DNA of 64,000 nucleotides from Isoperla grammatica (taxonomy: Eukaryota > Arthropoda > Insecta > Plecoptera > Perlodidae). How positions within the stretch are numbered: position 1 is the first letter of the stretch; every line of letters begins with the position of its first letter. Made by a program: the position numbers and the translations under genes. The notes below the pieces were generated by a model. The model was not told where the DNA came from and did not search any database. It saw only the letters and a list, made by a program, of their open reading frames with translations. Of this stretch, positions 43,321-53,865 are shown piece by piece. The stretch lies in NCBI GenBank assembly GCA_945910005.1, contig OX246749.1:34374084-34438083 (forward strand), read 5' to 3'.

Positions 43321-43378
43321 AACACTTTTAAACGGTGTCCTCTACCACCACAACAAAACTAGGCCTAATAGTAATGGA

Positions 43379-44094
43379 GGTAATTATGGCCTGGAGCTGA
43401 TTCGTTTTGAACTCACCTTTTTTATGTATTCCTTTGCGATATTGATAATTTGCGTAGTACATAATTGTTATTTCATTATTTATCTGTAAGCTACAGTGAT
43501 TTTCAATACAAATAGTATCTTCTTTCATATTAAATTATCATTTTGAAGATGCATCGATTTCACAACAAAATCACGTTAAATATGGCAATATGGCGTACGT
43601 ACGAGTGCGCAGCTGTTCGGAGCACACAAGAAGTGTGCTACCAACGTAAGTACATAAAAAAAACCTACATCTGAATGAAAGTGACTTTGCCCAGCTACCT
43701 GACATCCCACGAAATTCGGTTAGGTTAGGGGATCAGGTTGAGGATTGCCCACGAAAGTTAGTACGGTTACTTTCGTGGGCAATCCTCAACCTGATCCCCT
43801 AACCTAACCGAATTTCGTGGGATATCAGGTAGCTGGGCAAAGTCACTTTGATTTGTAGATTGGCAGCACTGCAACGAACACGAAGCGGATAACATGGAAG
43901 AAGGTGTAAACTTTTACCATAAAAACTTTAACAATCATTTAATAACTTTCAAAAGTAAATACTATATCATAATGTACATCAAAATAAAGGCAATTAAACA
44001 TTGATCAATAAAAATAACACTTCAAACAAAACTTCGGCGTTTTTCAATGAAAAAAAGTGAGTTCAAAACGAATCAGCTCCAGGCCATAATTACC
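43379..44094. mobile_element. Foldback/MITE with termini GGTAATTATGGCCTGGAG
   Basis: The left end (43379 on, GGTAATTATGGCCTGGAGC) is complementary over nearly 40 bases to the right end (44057-44094). A second, nested near-perfect hairpin lies inside. The empty paralogue at 38.88 kb supports an insertion event, although the target duplication is unclear. Confidence 0.72.
43678..43849. repeat. Near-perfect hairpin, 81-bp arms, 10-base loop
   Basis: Bases 43678-43758 and 43769-43849 are complementary with only about one mismatch (GACATCCC against GGGATATC). Key block: GGTTAGGTTAGGGGATCAGG and its complement. Confidence 0.92.
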
Positions 44095-44490
44095 CATTTA
44101 AAAAACCATTTTAATAGGCTATATTTTGTAAGTAGCCTAGATCTAGGCCTAAGCCTAATGCCAATGGCAAATAGGGCCTAGCCTACTATATTGTAAAATG
44201 TGTGAAAAACCAGCTAGGCCTAGGCTATGCCCTAGGCTTACCTCTTGCCTTGTGAGAAGGGCAGGACACCACTGCACTAGGCCTAGGCTTAGGACCTAGG
44301 CCCTTCTGAACCACACTGAAGATTCTTGTTGCTTGGATCTGTAAAATAGAACAAATATTTAAGCTAGGCCTAGTAGGCCTAGTTACTGTGGTTGTGGTTT
44401 TGTGTGATAGGACTAGGGCCTAGGCTAGGTCTAACCTACTAAAGCGTTTATTCCAGATTTCAATGAAGAGGTTAGGGTTCAATTACAGGT

Positions 44491-44925
44491 TGACTCGTTT
44501 TGTGACATCTTAAAGTTGACACCTGCATAGGCCTACAAACAATGGAGCCATCGGTAATCTGTTGATGAACATTTGGTTGAAATACAAAATAAGAAACTAA
44601 CGCGTTTCAACAAGATTCATTCTACTCTGCGGCACCATCCACCGACGCAGAATTTTTAATCTTTCAAAAGCAGAGAACGCATCTGAAAATGTTCTAGTGT
44701 TGAATTGGGAGCTAGAAATTGCATAGGTAGGCCCTAGGCCTACCTTCAATGCTGGCCATGAGACGCCATCAAAAGTTTGTAGTTTTCTTTCGCGAATTAG
44801 CTCGTAGAACACATTTCAACACCATACTACTTCACACCAAAGTGGATATAATTTCAGTATCACTTGAAATGCTTTTTAAGGAGGTGATGCATAAATTAAA
44901 GTGAGATACAAGGAATAAGAATTAA
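44491..44925. other. Intergenic
   Basis: Nothing recognisable apart from the left TTAA (44922-44925) of the next MITE. Confidence 0.4.
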
Positions 44926-45267
44926 GGTCGGTGCACAATAGCCCGGTAACGATAACTGTAACGATAACGATAACGGGAAAGAAGTTCGATTTCATGTTAA
45001 ATTACGATACGATGCACAATAACAGCTTCCCGTTACCGGGCCCGGTAACGGTAACGGAAAGTTCGCCAAGTTTTAACTTAACGTTACCGTTCTCGTCCGT
45101 ACGTTACCGGGACCAATCAGAATCAAGCGTCCACGGCCTGTTAAAAGTATTAGCAAATAGCCGAGCGTCTGCTTAACGGGCAATTGTGCATCGAATGCCT
45201 TCCCGTTACCGTTTTATCGTTATCGTTATAGTTACAGTTATCGTTACCGGGCAATTGTGCACCGACC
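44926..45267. mobile_element. TTAA-flanked MITE, 342 bp
   Basis: The termini GGTCGGTGCACAATAGCCC and, complemented, GGTCGGTGCACAATTGCCC are bordered by TTAA on both sides (44922-44925, 45268-45271). The subterminal sequence is made of AACGATAACGATAAC-type words. No coding capacity. Confidence 0.88.
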
Positions 45268-45271
45268 TTAA

Positions 45272-45660
45272 AGGTCGGAGGACCAGCACTGAGGCAATAA
45301 ATAGGTGGACTGTAAACACTAGGTCGAGTTCAGCAATAATCCGCACATACACAAAATACACTTGAAAGCAAAAGGAATATATTAACACAAATAACACATA
45401 ACACTCATATTCTTGAGTTACAATTACAATACATGAATTATGTGTGTTGTACACATGTGAAAATGAGAATAAAATGGACGACAAAAGTACAACAATGGTA
45501 AAATGCAAAGATCTTAGAAAAGATAAAATAGCTATCTCAGAAACATATCAATACTCTGTACTTACTGTATTTCATTACTGTTTTCACTTGGTTTTTACTG
45601 CTGTATTCCATTTGTTGTACAAAGAAGAAAATAAAGTTCTATTCTAATTCTAATTCTAAT
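45272..45660 (+). repeat. Retroelement-like segment ending in (ATTCTA)n
   Basis: GAAAATAAAGTTCTATTCTA and further ATTCTA units at 45626-45660 match the tail at 35529. The upstream boundary is uncertain. Confidence 0.5.
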
Positions 45661-46085
45661 TTGCAGCTACCGAAAGGTGCTAAAAATGCTACTGTAAACC
45701 GACGGCTACCGTTCTAATTTGCAGCGGCAGAATTGACATGGGCTGAAAGTCGATAGTCGAATCCAGTCGACGGATCGACGCTGTGATTAAATCGTGGGTT
45801 TCGAACGTAAATTTTAAATCCTGGCAAATTATCAAAATCGTTCGAATTTTCTAAACAGACCTCAAAATCAAACATGTCAAATAATCAAAATCGTTCGAAT
45901 TCGCTAAATTGTAATGTATAACGTGTCTGCAGCGACGTAGATACTAACAGCAGCACTGACATGGGCTGAAAGTCGAAAGTCGAATCCAGTCGATGGGTCG
46001 ACGCTGTGATCGTGGGTTTCGAACGTAAATTTTAAATCATGGCAAATTATCAAAATCGTTTGAATTTTCTAAACAGAGCCGAATA
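45661..46085. repeat. Two copies of a segment of about 120 bp
   Basis: GGGCTGAAAGTCGATAGTCG through TTTTCTAAACAG occurs at about 45738-45855 and again at about 45961-46076, with a few indels. Confidence 0.8.
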
Positions 46086-46555
46086 TTATTTCCTAGCAAG
46101 AAACAATATGAATGCACGCCCTACAAAGGTGACATTGGGCAGTAACAAACAAAAATAACAATAACAAACGTAATATACACCCTGAAATTCAAATATTTTC
46201 CTTATTAATTGAAATAGTTCTCAGCAGCGACTATGTTGCTTGGAAGCAGAGTAAGTGGAACAAACCTACGCTGAATTCGCTTGCAAGAAATCCATACGGC
46301 CAGCGGAAAAAGCAGATTGATATCGGGACGCACTGTCCCGATAACTTAACCCCCTAACTAAGCGAAGCTAGCTGTTGAACATTGACACGCAGCTAACATT
46401 AATCACCTTTTATTCTCACAATAAATGTAATGGTCTCCGTTTGAGTGTACTCGTAGCAGATCGACAATGGAATGTGTACCGGTACTAGATATTTTTATTC
46501 GGAGTGTATATTCTTACGGCAGAACGTAACAATTACTACACACTATTCTTACGTT
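46086..46555. other. Intergenic
   Basis: Nothing recognisable. A repeated word ATTCTTACG begins near 46510. Confidence 0.4.
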
Positions 46556-46760
46556 GAGCTATCGACGGAGCTGAAGAGGTTGGGGAGTGTTGATCTTGAA
46601 CCAAATAAAGGGAAATGAGGTAGGCCTAGGCCTACACGGAGACGCAACTTTATAAAGACGTTCAAAAGGTTAAGGGGAATGTTGATCTTGATCCACAATA
46701 AAGGGAAATGAGGTAGGCCTAGGCCTACACGGAGACGCAACTTTATAAAGTAACTTTGGT
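46556..46760. repeat. Tandem duplication of about 107 bp
   Basis: Two copies of GAATGTTGATCTTGA-CCA, AATAAAGGGAAATGAGGTAG and ACACGGAGACGCAACTTTAT lie side by side. Confidence 0.85.
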
Positions 46761-47075
46761 GGTTTTGAACGAAAAAGAGGGAAAAAAGTGAGTAGAATAC
46801 CCGATCAGCTGTGCGCAAGTTTTACCGAAAATAATGTAGGCCTAGTAGGCCTAATGGGTATTCCTTGCACATTAAAGCCTACCTAATTCTTACATTCGGC
46901 GGATGCTGAAGGTCTATTCTTACGTCCTGAAATGAAAATAATGTAGGCCTAAAGGGTATTTATTATTTTTACAATATTCTTACGTTCGGGGGTGGCTTCT
47001 TATGCTCTAACGTAAGAATTACTACACACTATTCTTACGTTAGTGGTGTGCGCGCCTGTCGAGTCGACTAGTCAC
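46761..47075. other. Intergenic with ATTCTTACG/CGTAAGAAT words
   Basis: The complementary words CGTAAGAAT and ATTCTTACG recur between 46510 and 47640, and TACTACACACTATTCTTACG occurs twice (about 46530 and 47020). They probably belong to one degenerate element. Confidence 0.4.
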
Positions 47076-47559
47076 TAGGGATGGGCAAATACGTTTAATA
47101 GCCTAAACGTTTAACCGTTTTTTAAACGTTTTATTCGCTCTATCCCCTGCCACGAGATGAATAAAATTACCTTTGCAGTAAATTACCGAAAAGTTCCGAA
47201 ACACTGGGTAAAATTACAATTTGTAGCTAGAAAAAGACTAGTATTAGTGGACCCAAGATTACTTTACACCTGCTTTCGTCACATCCGGGGCAGTTGTAGC
47301 CAACCAGCGAACCGCCCGAGACACATCCGGGCCAATACCGATCGCTGATTGGGTACGAACCAGTCGCCTGTGACGAAAGCACGTGTAAGGTAGTCTTGGG
47401 ACAACTATACTGCAGTCAGTATGCTCCGTTGTAAAATATTTGTTTCTTATCTTATATACAAACACTTGTGTACACACGTTTAAACGAGGCATAAAAAGTA
47501 CAAACGTTTAAAGCCACTCCCACGTTTAAACGTTTAAACGTCTAAACGTCCCATCCCTA
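47076..47559. mobile_element. hAT-like non-autonomous element, 484 bp
   Basis: The termini TAGGGATGGG and CCCATCCCTA are followed by repeated CGTTTAAACG words at both ends. The flanking 8 bases (CTAGTCAC left, CTAGGCCT right) agree at only four to five positions, so the target duplication is not proven. An inner inverted repeat (about 47251-47281 and 47370-47400) is present. Confidence 0.65.
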
Positions 47560-48045
47560 CTAGGCCTAGTCACGTGATTAGACAACCAATAGAAACACAA
47601 CGTAAGAATAATTTATAATAAATCTTACGTTCTGACGTAAGAATATCCACTGCCATTTTTATTACATGCACCTATGCTCTGCACTTGATAGGGTTCAATG
47701 GAAAAAACTGTAAATATTGTTCTGTACCTACAAAAGAAATAAAGAAACTAAACTCAACTAAACTGGTACACTAACAGTTGTTTATTAATAGGTAGGCACT
47801 GCATCAGAGTAATGTCAGTAGCGTGACCCGTTTACGTGATGTCTTTTTTCAATTTCGACCGGGGTGTGGAGAGAATATAAACTCTTGAATGAAGGAAAGG
47901 GGTCTCACTCATGTAACAACTTGTGTGAGTGGAGGAGCACAAGGAGGGAGAATAGATTATGGAAATGGCAGAGTGTCGGAAGAGGGTGCCAATTGCTTGC
48001 GCTGTGTGTTGAGTCAAATCAGTGAGGGAATTTATAAATAGATTG
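47560..48045. other. Intergenic
   Basis: Nothing recognisable beyond CGTAAGAAT words near 47600. Confidence 0.4.
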
Positions 48046-48790
48046 AAGAATAGTTGTTGTTGTTGTTGTTTATTCTCTTCACAGTTGGCCGTACGCCAGT
48101 GGCAAGAGGCTCTCTTCTTCCTTCATTCCTCCTTTCCCATCCTTTGCATCTTCCTCCCTTCCTCCAGTAACCTCTTGCTTTTTCTTTCCATTCTTCTCCT
48201 TCCATTCTATTCCTTGCTTCCTTCCCATCCATCACCCCCCTTGCTTCCAACCTTCCTCCTTCCCCATGACCATCGCCTTTTTCATCAACCTGGGTTCGGG
48301 TTTAGGCCTCAGCCTGTCGGCAAAAGCCTTTACCTTTCCTAGTCCCACAACTTCCCCGTCTAGCTGGTTCCACTCAACGGTCGCCTTTCCTTCTCAGGAA
48401 GGAGAACTTGCCTACATCCATCCTCCATAACCTTCTCTCTATCTTCCACTGATGATCCCCCCTTCCCATGTAGCTGGCTCCGTCAACCGCCCTACTTAAC
48501 TACCCCCACCCCTCATGTTTCCTTACTACCCTGTACATTTTACCCAGCCGATCCCTCCGTCTTCTGTCCGCAAGCGTCTCCCAACCTAGCTCCCTGACCA
48601 CTTCCGTTAGACTCTCGTACTCTCTCCTCTTCCTACCATCCCCCAGCTCTATTTCCACCCATCTATTCGCCCTTCTAAACACCCTTCTCGCCGAGCTCTC
48701 TTTTGTACCCCTTCCAGAGCATCCCTCCCCTTGGCATCATGTGGGTCCCAAACCGCCCCTGCATACTCTAGACCAGACCAAACCAGGAAG
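48046..48790 (-). pseudogene. LINE 3' fragment, relative of the 39.5-kb copy
   Basis: The 3' tail (AAC)n lies at about 48055-48070. Minus-strand frames read RESLTEVVRELGWETLADRR and RDRLGKMYRVVRKHEGWG, close to VTEMVRELGWENLEDRRARD in the 39.7-kb element. Several frameshifts, and truncated within the region after the RT motifs. A G run of about 20 bases follows at 48806-48826. Confidence 0.78.
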
Positions 48791-51139
48791 TGACGAGGGA
48801 GGGTGGGGGGGGGGGGGGGGGGGGGGAGGTTTAGTTAGACAGGTTGTCACTGGGCAGTTATGGTGCATCTGCAGCCTTGAAGTGTTTAATCTACTCTAAT
48901 TTCTTAGACCTATAGCCAGGGCATATGTTCAAAAGAATGCAAAAGCCTGCCAGGAATCCTAGGATAGGGGCGCAGGCTTCTTTCGTGATTCTTGTTGGTT
49001 TACTTGATGCCATTTGAGGGCTGTATATGAAGCTAAATGAGGGACAATTAAAAAAAACTGCCTCATGCGGGAACCGGGATTCGAACCCACGTCCCTAAGA
49101 CCATAAGCCACCTGTCAAAACAATCCTAGCCTACCATGTAGGCCTATATCACCAGCAATATGCATAAGAGTACACTTCCAAAATAATGTAATAGGCCTAG
49201 CAAAATACGTACTTTTGTCCGAACTTCAACTTCTAATAGCTTGCAGTTGTAGTCGAACCGTAACGCAGTTACTATTATAAGTCCATAGTCGAACTATCGA
49301 GGCTTGCCTAGCCAGGAGGCGAGACATAGGCCTAACCCTACACTGGGGCCTATAGGCCTAGGTAAGATCAAAGCTATAAAAACACTGTTTTCCGAATGCT
49401 AAAATAGTCACTAGAGTAAGAAATTATTGTAAGCCGGTACAGTTGGCTGAAAACACTGTTTTAATCAACTGTCGTTGTGTTTTATCCCTTAAAATGTGTG
49501 ACATTCCTACAACTGTCATTGAAATTACAACCTCACTGTCCAGCCAGCCTCGTGACCGGTGTCTCCTCCTAGCGGAAGCGAGTCGCTTCCCGAAGTAGCT
49601 GTCAAAACACATGGCTACCAACACGTAAAACAAAATCAGGCCGTAAACAGTACAGACGGGTGTGTTCTTTTATATATGAGGAATCATATTATGGTGGTCG
49701 AATTTGGTCGAATCATGGAGTTGTATCTTAGGTCCATGAATTCTTTTATTGACTCTGAGCGTCATCTGTGCCATAGGGAGAACGATCGGCTTTCGAGGGG
49801 CGGAGCTTACAGATTTGCGCGGCGCTTTTGAAATAACGCGGCTTCAGAAATGGCTGTACGGGACAGTCCTGTCCCGGAGTCTCGAGAGACACCACCCGGG
49901 ACGGGTAATTGTCCCGATTTTATCTCCTATGATGTTTTTTTTGTAATAAAATTTATCGTCATTATTCAGATTTATTTATTTGTCTACAAATACCATTTTT
50001 ATGAATTTCGTTATTATTCCTCACAATTAAAATAGATATTGTGTATGTGTATGACAGTATGATTATGAAATAAACTAATAAATAAAAACAATGATTAAAT
50101 GTAATTAAATTAAATGTGCCCAACCCACCAAAACACATCCAATAAACAAAACCCTGTGGGGCCATTTTGTATTCAAAAATACAAAATTTAAACAGAAACA
50201 TTTATTTGAGATTTTTCGTTGTCTTTCATTTACATTTGGACTAAGAATATCCTGCCCACAAACCCCCTTCAATCCTTAAATTTGACTCTTGTATGTTTAT
50301 AACGAACTATCAACGGCCAAACTTTCTAACTACCAAAGATTCGGTCGGCCAATCGGAAGCGCTGTTGCCACGGAGAAAACAAGTTAGTGGTGGACATTAG
50401 TGGTCCATTGTGAGGAGTCCATTAAATGCCAACAGAAGACTGCATACCAAAACAAAACGGATGAAATAATGTTTTCAGTCAATGTGACGTTCCTTGGCAA
50501 GTGTAGAGAAAACTACCTTCACTTACTGAGGAATGTCATGTTGACCAAAAATGTTATTTAATCAGTTCTGTCTTGTTATGTATCTGTGTTTTTCTATCGC
50601 AGCTTACTGTCACTCTATTTAGGTACGCTCTTATCACCTTATTACCTTTCCCCAGCCAGTTGTTACAAAGGGGTTACGGCGAGATCACTTCGTTGCCTCA
50701 TATGACTGGCAGAGTCACCCTGAGACAATTACAAGAAAAGTAGCAAAGTAACAAAGAAAAAGTGAAAACCAAGCTCAATTTGAATTCAAAAGAACACAAT
50801 ACCATTTTTAAAAAAACTAGTCTTACATTAATCATAATCAATAAAGTTGCCATCTTAGATTTACTTCATTACAAAGTACATTTGAAAAACCATTAGTACA
50901 AACTAATTACTGTACACGTGTACCATATTACAACTATTCTTAACATAGTATTTAGATCGCACAAACTCAAATACCGACCGGTTTTCACTTTTCCTGTGTG
51001 GCGGTGGAAATATGATTTAATAATACTCACATGCGGTCGTCTTTCCTCTTGTGCGCGCGTGTCTTTCTCTTGTGTGTGTGTGTGTGTGTGTCTGCGTGTG
51101 CGCTCGTCTCTTTCTCTTGTGTGTCGTGAATTTCTGTCT
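48791..51139. other. Unassigned intergenic DNA with one tRNA-like remnant
   Basis: Bases 49072-49128, read on the minus strand, carry the box B GGTTCGAATCCCGG of a tRNA-derived repeat. A (GT) run lies at 51071-51092. No gene is supported in the rest. Confidence 0.45.
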
Positions 51140-51310
51140 ACATCACACAAAGAAGTAACCATACCAATTCCTGGGGATGGGAACAAAGACCCAATGATTG
51201 AACATTCCAATATACCTTGTTCGCCTGGATTTAGAAGCGGTCCAAAGTGAATGATGCTTGCAGTAAGGACCACAGACTTAGGACCACACACGTGAATCCA
51301 GGCCCAGATA
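51140..51310. repeat. Fragment of the element at 57064-58030
   Basis: Blocks AAGAAGTAACCATACCAATT, CATTCCAATA and CTTAGGACC-ACACGTGAATCC match, in order, sequence at 57855-58025. Confidence 0.6.
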
Positions 51311-51430
51311 CACTCGACATAGAAAGAAAACAACGATGCATGTTGAGAATAACTTTTATTAGTTTATACACGGTTCAATGTAAAAAGAAAAGCAACACGT
51401 AATCCATGTTGCTCTACGAGACACGAGCGA

Positions 51431-51605
51431 TATAAAAGAAGGCGGCTGTGTTGCGCTCACTGTCCTTGTCGCACTTACAAACACTTGTCGAGTGAGTCAA
51501 CAGGTGGACACTCAGTCCGAGAGAGAGAGATGGATATCATCAACAGTCTTACGCGAGAGCTCGGCACCGCGACAGAGGCTGAAATTGTGACCAGGCGAGT
51601 AGGAT
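51431..51605 (+). promoter_or_regulatory. TATA-type promoter-like sequence with a short open frame
   Basis: TATAAAAG at 51431-51438 stands 28 bases before TCACTG (A at 51459), the expected TATA-to-initiator spacing. An ATG at 51530 opens about 25 codons (MDIINSLTRELG). It could be the promoter of a retroelement LTR or a fragment of a gene. Confidence 0.35.
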
Positions 51606-51906
51606 AGTTTTGTAAATGTATCACCAGATGATTACCTAGTTTGTTTTCTGCTGCCATTTCTCGGCTTCTTCGTGAAGCATAAAATCGAAAAACAAATACA
51701 CGTAACGACAATCGAGCACCGTTTTACGGACGCCGAAACATTGTCCAAGCGTTGAGTTCGTTGATAAACAACAGGAGAGACTCGACCACAAACATCAGTA
51801 GAAGTCTCAGTAGAAGTAGAACATCACAGTAGAAGAGCGGGAAAGAGTAAACATAAAACTTTCGCCGGTTCTTCTTTATAGAATTTAAAACTGGGAGGGT
51901 CTTTAT
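51606..51906. other. Intergenic
   Basis: Nothing recognisable. Confidence 0.4.
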
Positions 51907-52165
51907 AAAAACTGTGTCGTGGTGCTCCTAGATTAAAACGCCCACAAGGACTGTGGGCTCACATTCCGACGGTCAGAGTACAGAGTACAGTCTTACAAAA
52001 CTGTGTCCTGGTGCTCCTAGATTAAAGCGCCCACAAGGACTGTGGGCTCACATTCCGACGGTCAGAGTACAGAGTACAGTCTTACAAAACTGTGTCCTGG
52101 TGCTCCTAGATTAAAACGCCCACAAGGACTGTGGTCTCACATTCCGATGGTCAGAGTAAATATAT
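51907..52165. repeat. Tandem repeat of about 90 bp, three copies
   Basis: AAAACTGTGTC starts at 51907, 51997 and 52086. The copies differ by isolated substitutions, and the third diverges at its end. Confidence 0.93.
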
Positions 52166-52404
52166 ACTCTTATACTCGTATCTTGTAAATACGTAGGAAT
52201 GTCAATACTAATAAGTAAATAATAAATACAAACAAACAAGGACAGCGCCCTATTGAATGGCTTGAACCTTACGATGACTTACGATGACGAAGCATGGGCG
52301 AACAACCATCTATCTGGTTCGCTTAATACTGTTGCGCCCCCGTCCCACGCAAGACTAAACGCTTAAGCGTTCGGTGCTTTCCTCTCGGAGGGCACCGCAG
52401 CCAT
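52166..52404. other. Spacer between arrays
   Basis: Nothing recognisable. Confidence 0.4.
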
Positions 52405-53713
52405 TCTAGAAGCGTTCTACAGAAGGTGTAGACTCGCAAGGCGGTGACGATTGCTCTCCACTCCAGAGGCGTTCTATAGGAGGTTGTAGACTCGCAAGGC
52501 AGTGATGATGGCCCTCCACTCTAGAAGCGTTCTACAGAAGGTGTAGACTCGCAAGGCGGTGACGATTGCCCTCCACTCTAGAGGCGTTCTATAGGAGGTT
52601 GTAGACTCGCAAGGCAGTGATGATGGCCCTCCACTCTAGAAGCTTTCTACAGAAGGTGTAGACTCGCAAGGCGGTGACGATTGCTCTCCACTCTAGAGGC
52701 GTTCTATAGGAGGTTGTAGACTCGCAAGGCGGTGACGATTGCCCTCCACTCTAGAAGCGTTCTACAGAAGGTGTAGACTCGCAAGGCGGTGACGATTGCC
52801 CTCCACTCTAGAGGCGTTCTACAGGAGGTTGTAGACTTGCAAGGCAGTGATGATTGCCCTCCACTCTAGAGGCGTTCTACAGGAGGTTGTAGACTCGCAA
52901 GGCGGTGACGATTGCCCTCCACTCTAGAGGCGTTCTACAGGAGGTTGTAGACTCGCAAGGCAGTGACGATTGCCCTCCACTCTAGAGGCGTTCTACAGGA
53001 GGTTGTAGACTCGCAAGGCAGTGACGATTGCCCTCCACTCTAGAGGCGTTCTACAGGAGGTTGTAGACTCGCAAGGCAGTGACGATTGCCCTCCACTCTA
53101 GAGGCGTTCTACAGGAGGTTGTAGACTCGCAAGGCAGTGATGATGGCCCTCCACTCTAGAGGCGTTCTACAGGAGGTTGTAGACTCGCAAGGCAGTGACG
53201 ATTGCCCTCCACTCTAGAGGCGTTCTACAGGAGGTTGTAGACTCGCAAGGCAGTGATGATTGCCCTCCACTCTAGAGGCGTTCTACAGGAGGTTGTAGAC
53301 TCGCAAGGCAGTGACGATTGCCCTCCACTCTAGAGGCGTTCTACAGGAGGTTGTAGACTCGCAAGGCAGTGATGATTGCCCTCCACTCTAGAGGCGTTCT
53401 ACAGGAGGTTGTAGACTTGCAAGGCAGTGACGATTGCCCTCCACTCTAGAGGCGTTCTACAGGAGGTTGTAGACTCGCAAGGCAGTGACGATGGCCCTCC
53501 ACTCTAGAGGCGTTCTACAGGAGGTTGTAGACTCGCAAGGCGGTGACGATTGCCCTCCACTCTAGAGGCGTTCTACAGGAGGTTGTAGACTCGCAAGGCG
53601 GTGACGATTGCTCTCCACTCTAGAGGCGTTCTACAGGAGGTTGTAGACTCGCAAGGCGGTGACGATTGCTCTCCACTCTAGAGGCGTTCTACAGGAGGTT
53701 GTAGACTCGCAAG
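52405..53713. repeat. 58-bp minisatellite, about 23 copies
   Basis: The unit is GAGGCGTTCTACAGGAGGTT, GTAGACTCGCAAGGCAGTGA and CGATTGCCCTCCACTCTA in sequence. In the first 350 bases two variants alternate (TTCTACAGAAGGTGTAG and TTCTATAGGAGGTTGTAG). Beyond that the copies are nearly uniform. Confidence 0.97.
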
Positions 53714-53865
53714 GTGATGACACATATTGCATCATCCGGACTAACATAGACCAGTAAGGAATGATCACCGCACCTGCAAGAGAGAAACCCACGTGATAAA
53801 GAGATCCAATTAGAGCAGGCGGCCTCATCACTCCGACAAGCTGCACTGGCAGACCTGAGTGCAGA
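53714..53865. other. Junction between arrays, with a decayed copy of the SETDB1 end
   Basis: Bases 53811-53855, read on the minus strand, match the last codons of SETDB1 (TGCCAGTGC, then GGAGTG, GAGGCCG and CTGCTCTA) with several substitutions and two stops. Confidence 0.65.

Larger units (their letters stand above)
43321..44490. repeat. Dispersed repeat, copy split by a foldback element
   Basis: Paralogue of 38850-39280. Its left part (43321-43378) and right part (44095-44490) match that copy in order, and the intervening 716 bp is the foldback. It ends with a tRNA-like GGTTCAATTACAGG near 44467. Confidence 0.75.

Noticed and set aside
47076..47559. An exact 8-bp target duplication for this hAT-like element
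   Set aside because: The flanking octamers match only partly, so only the termini support the element.
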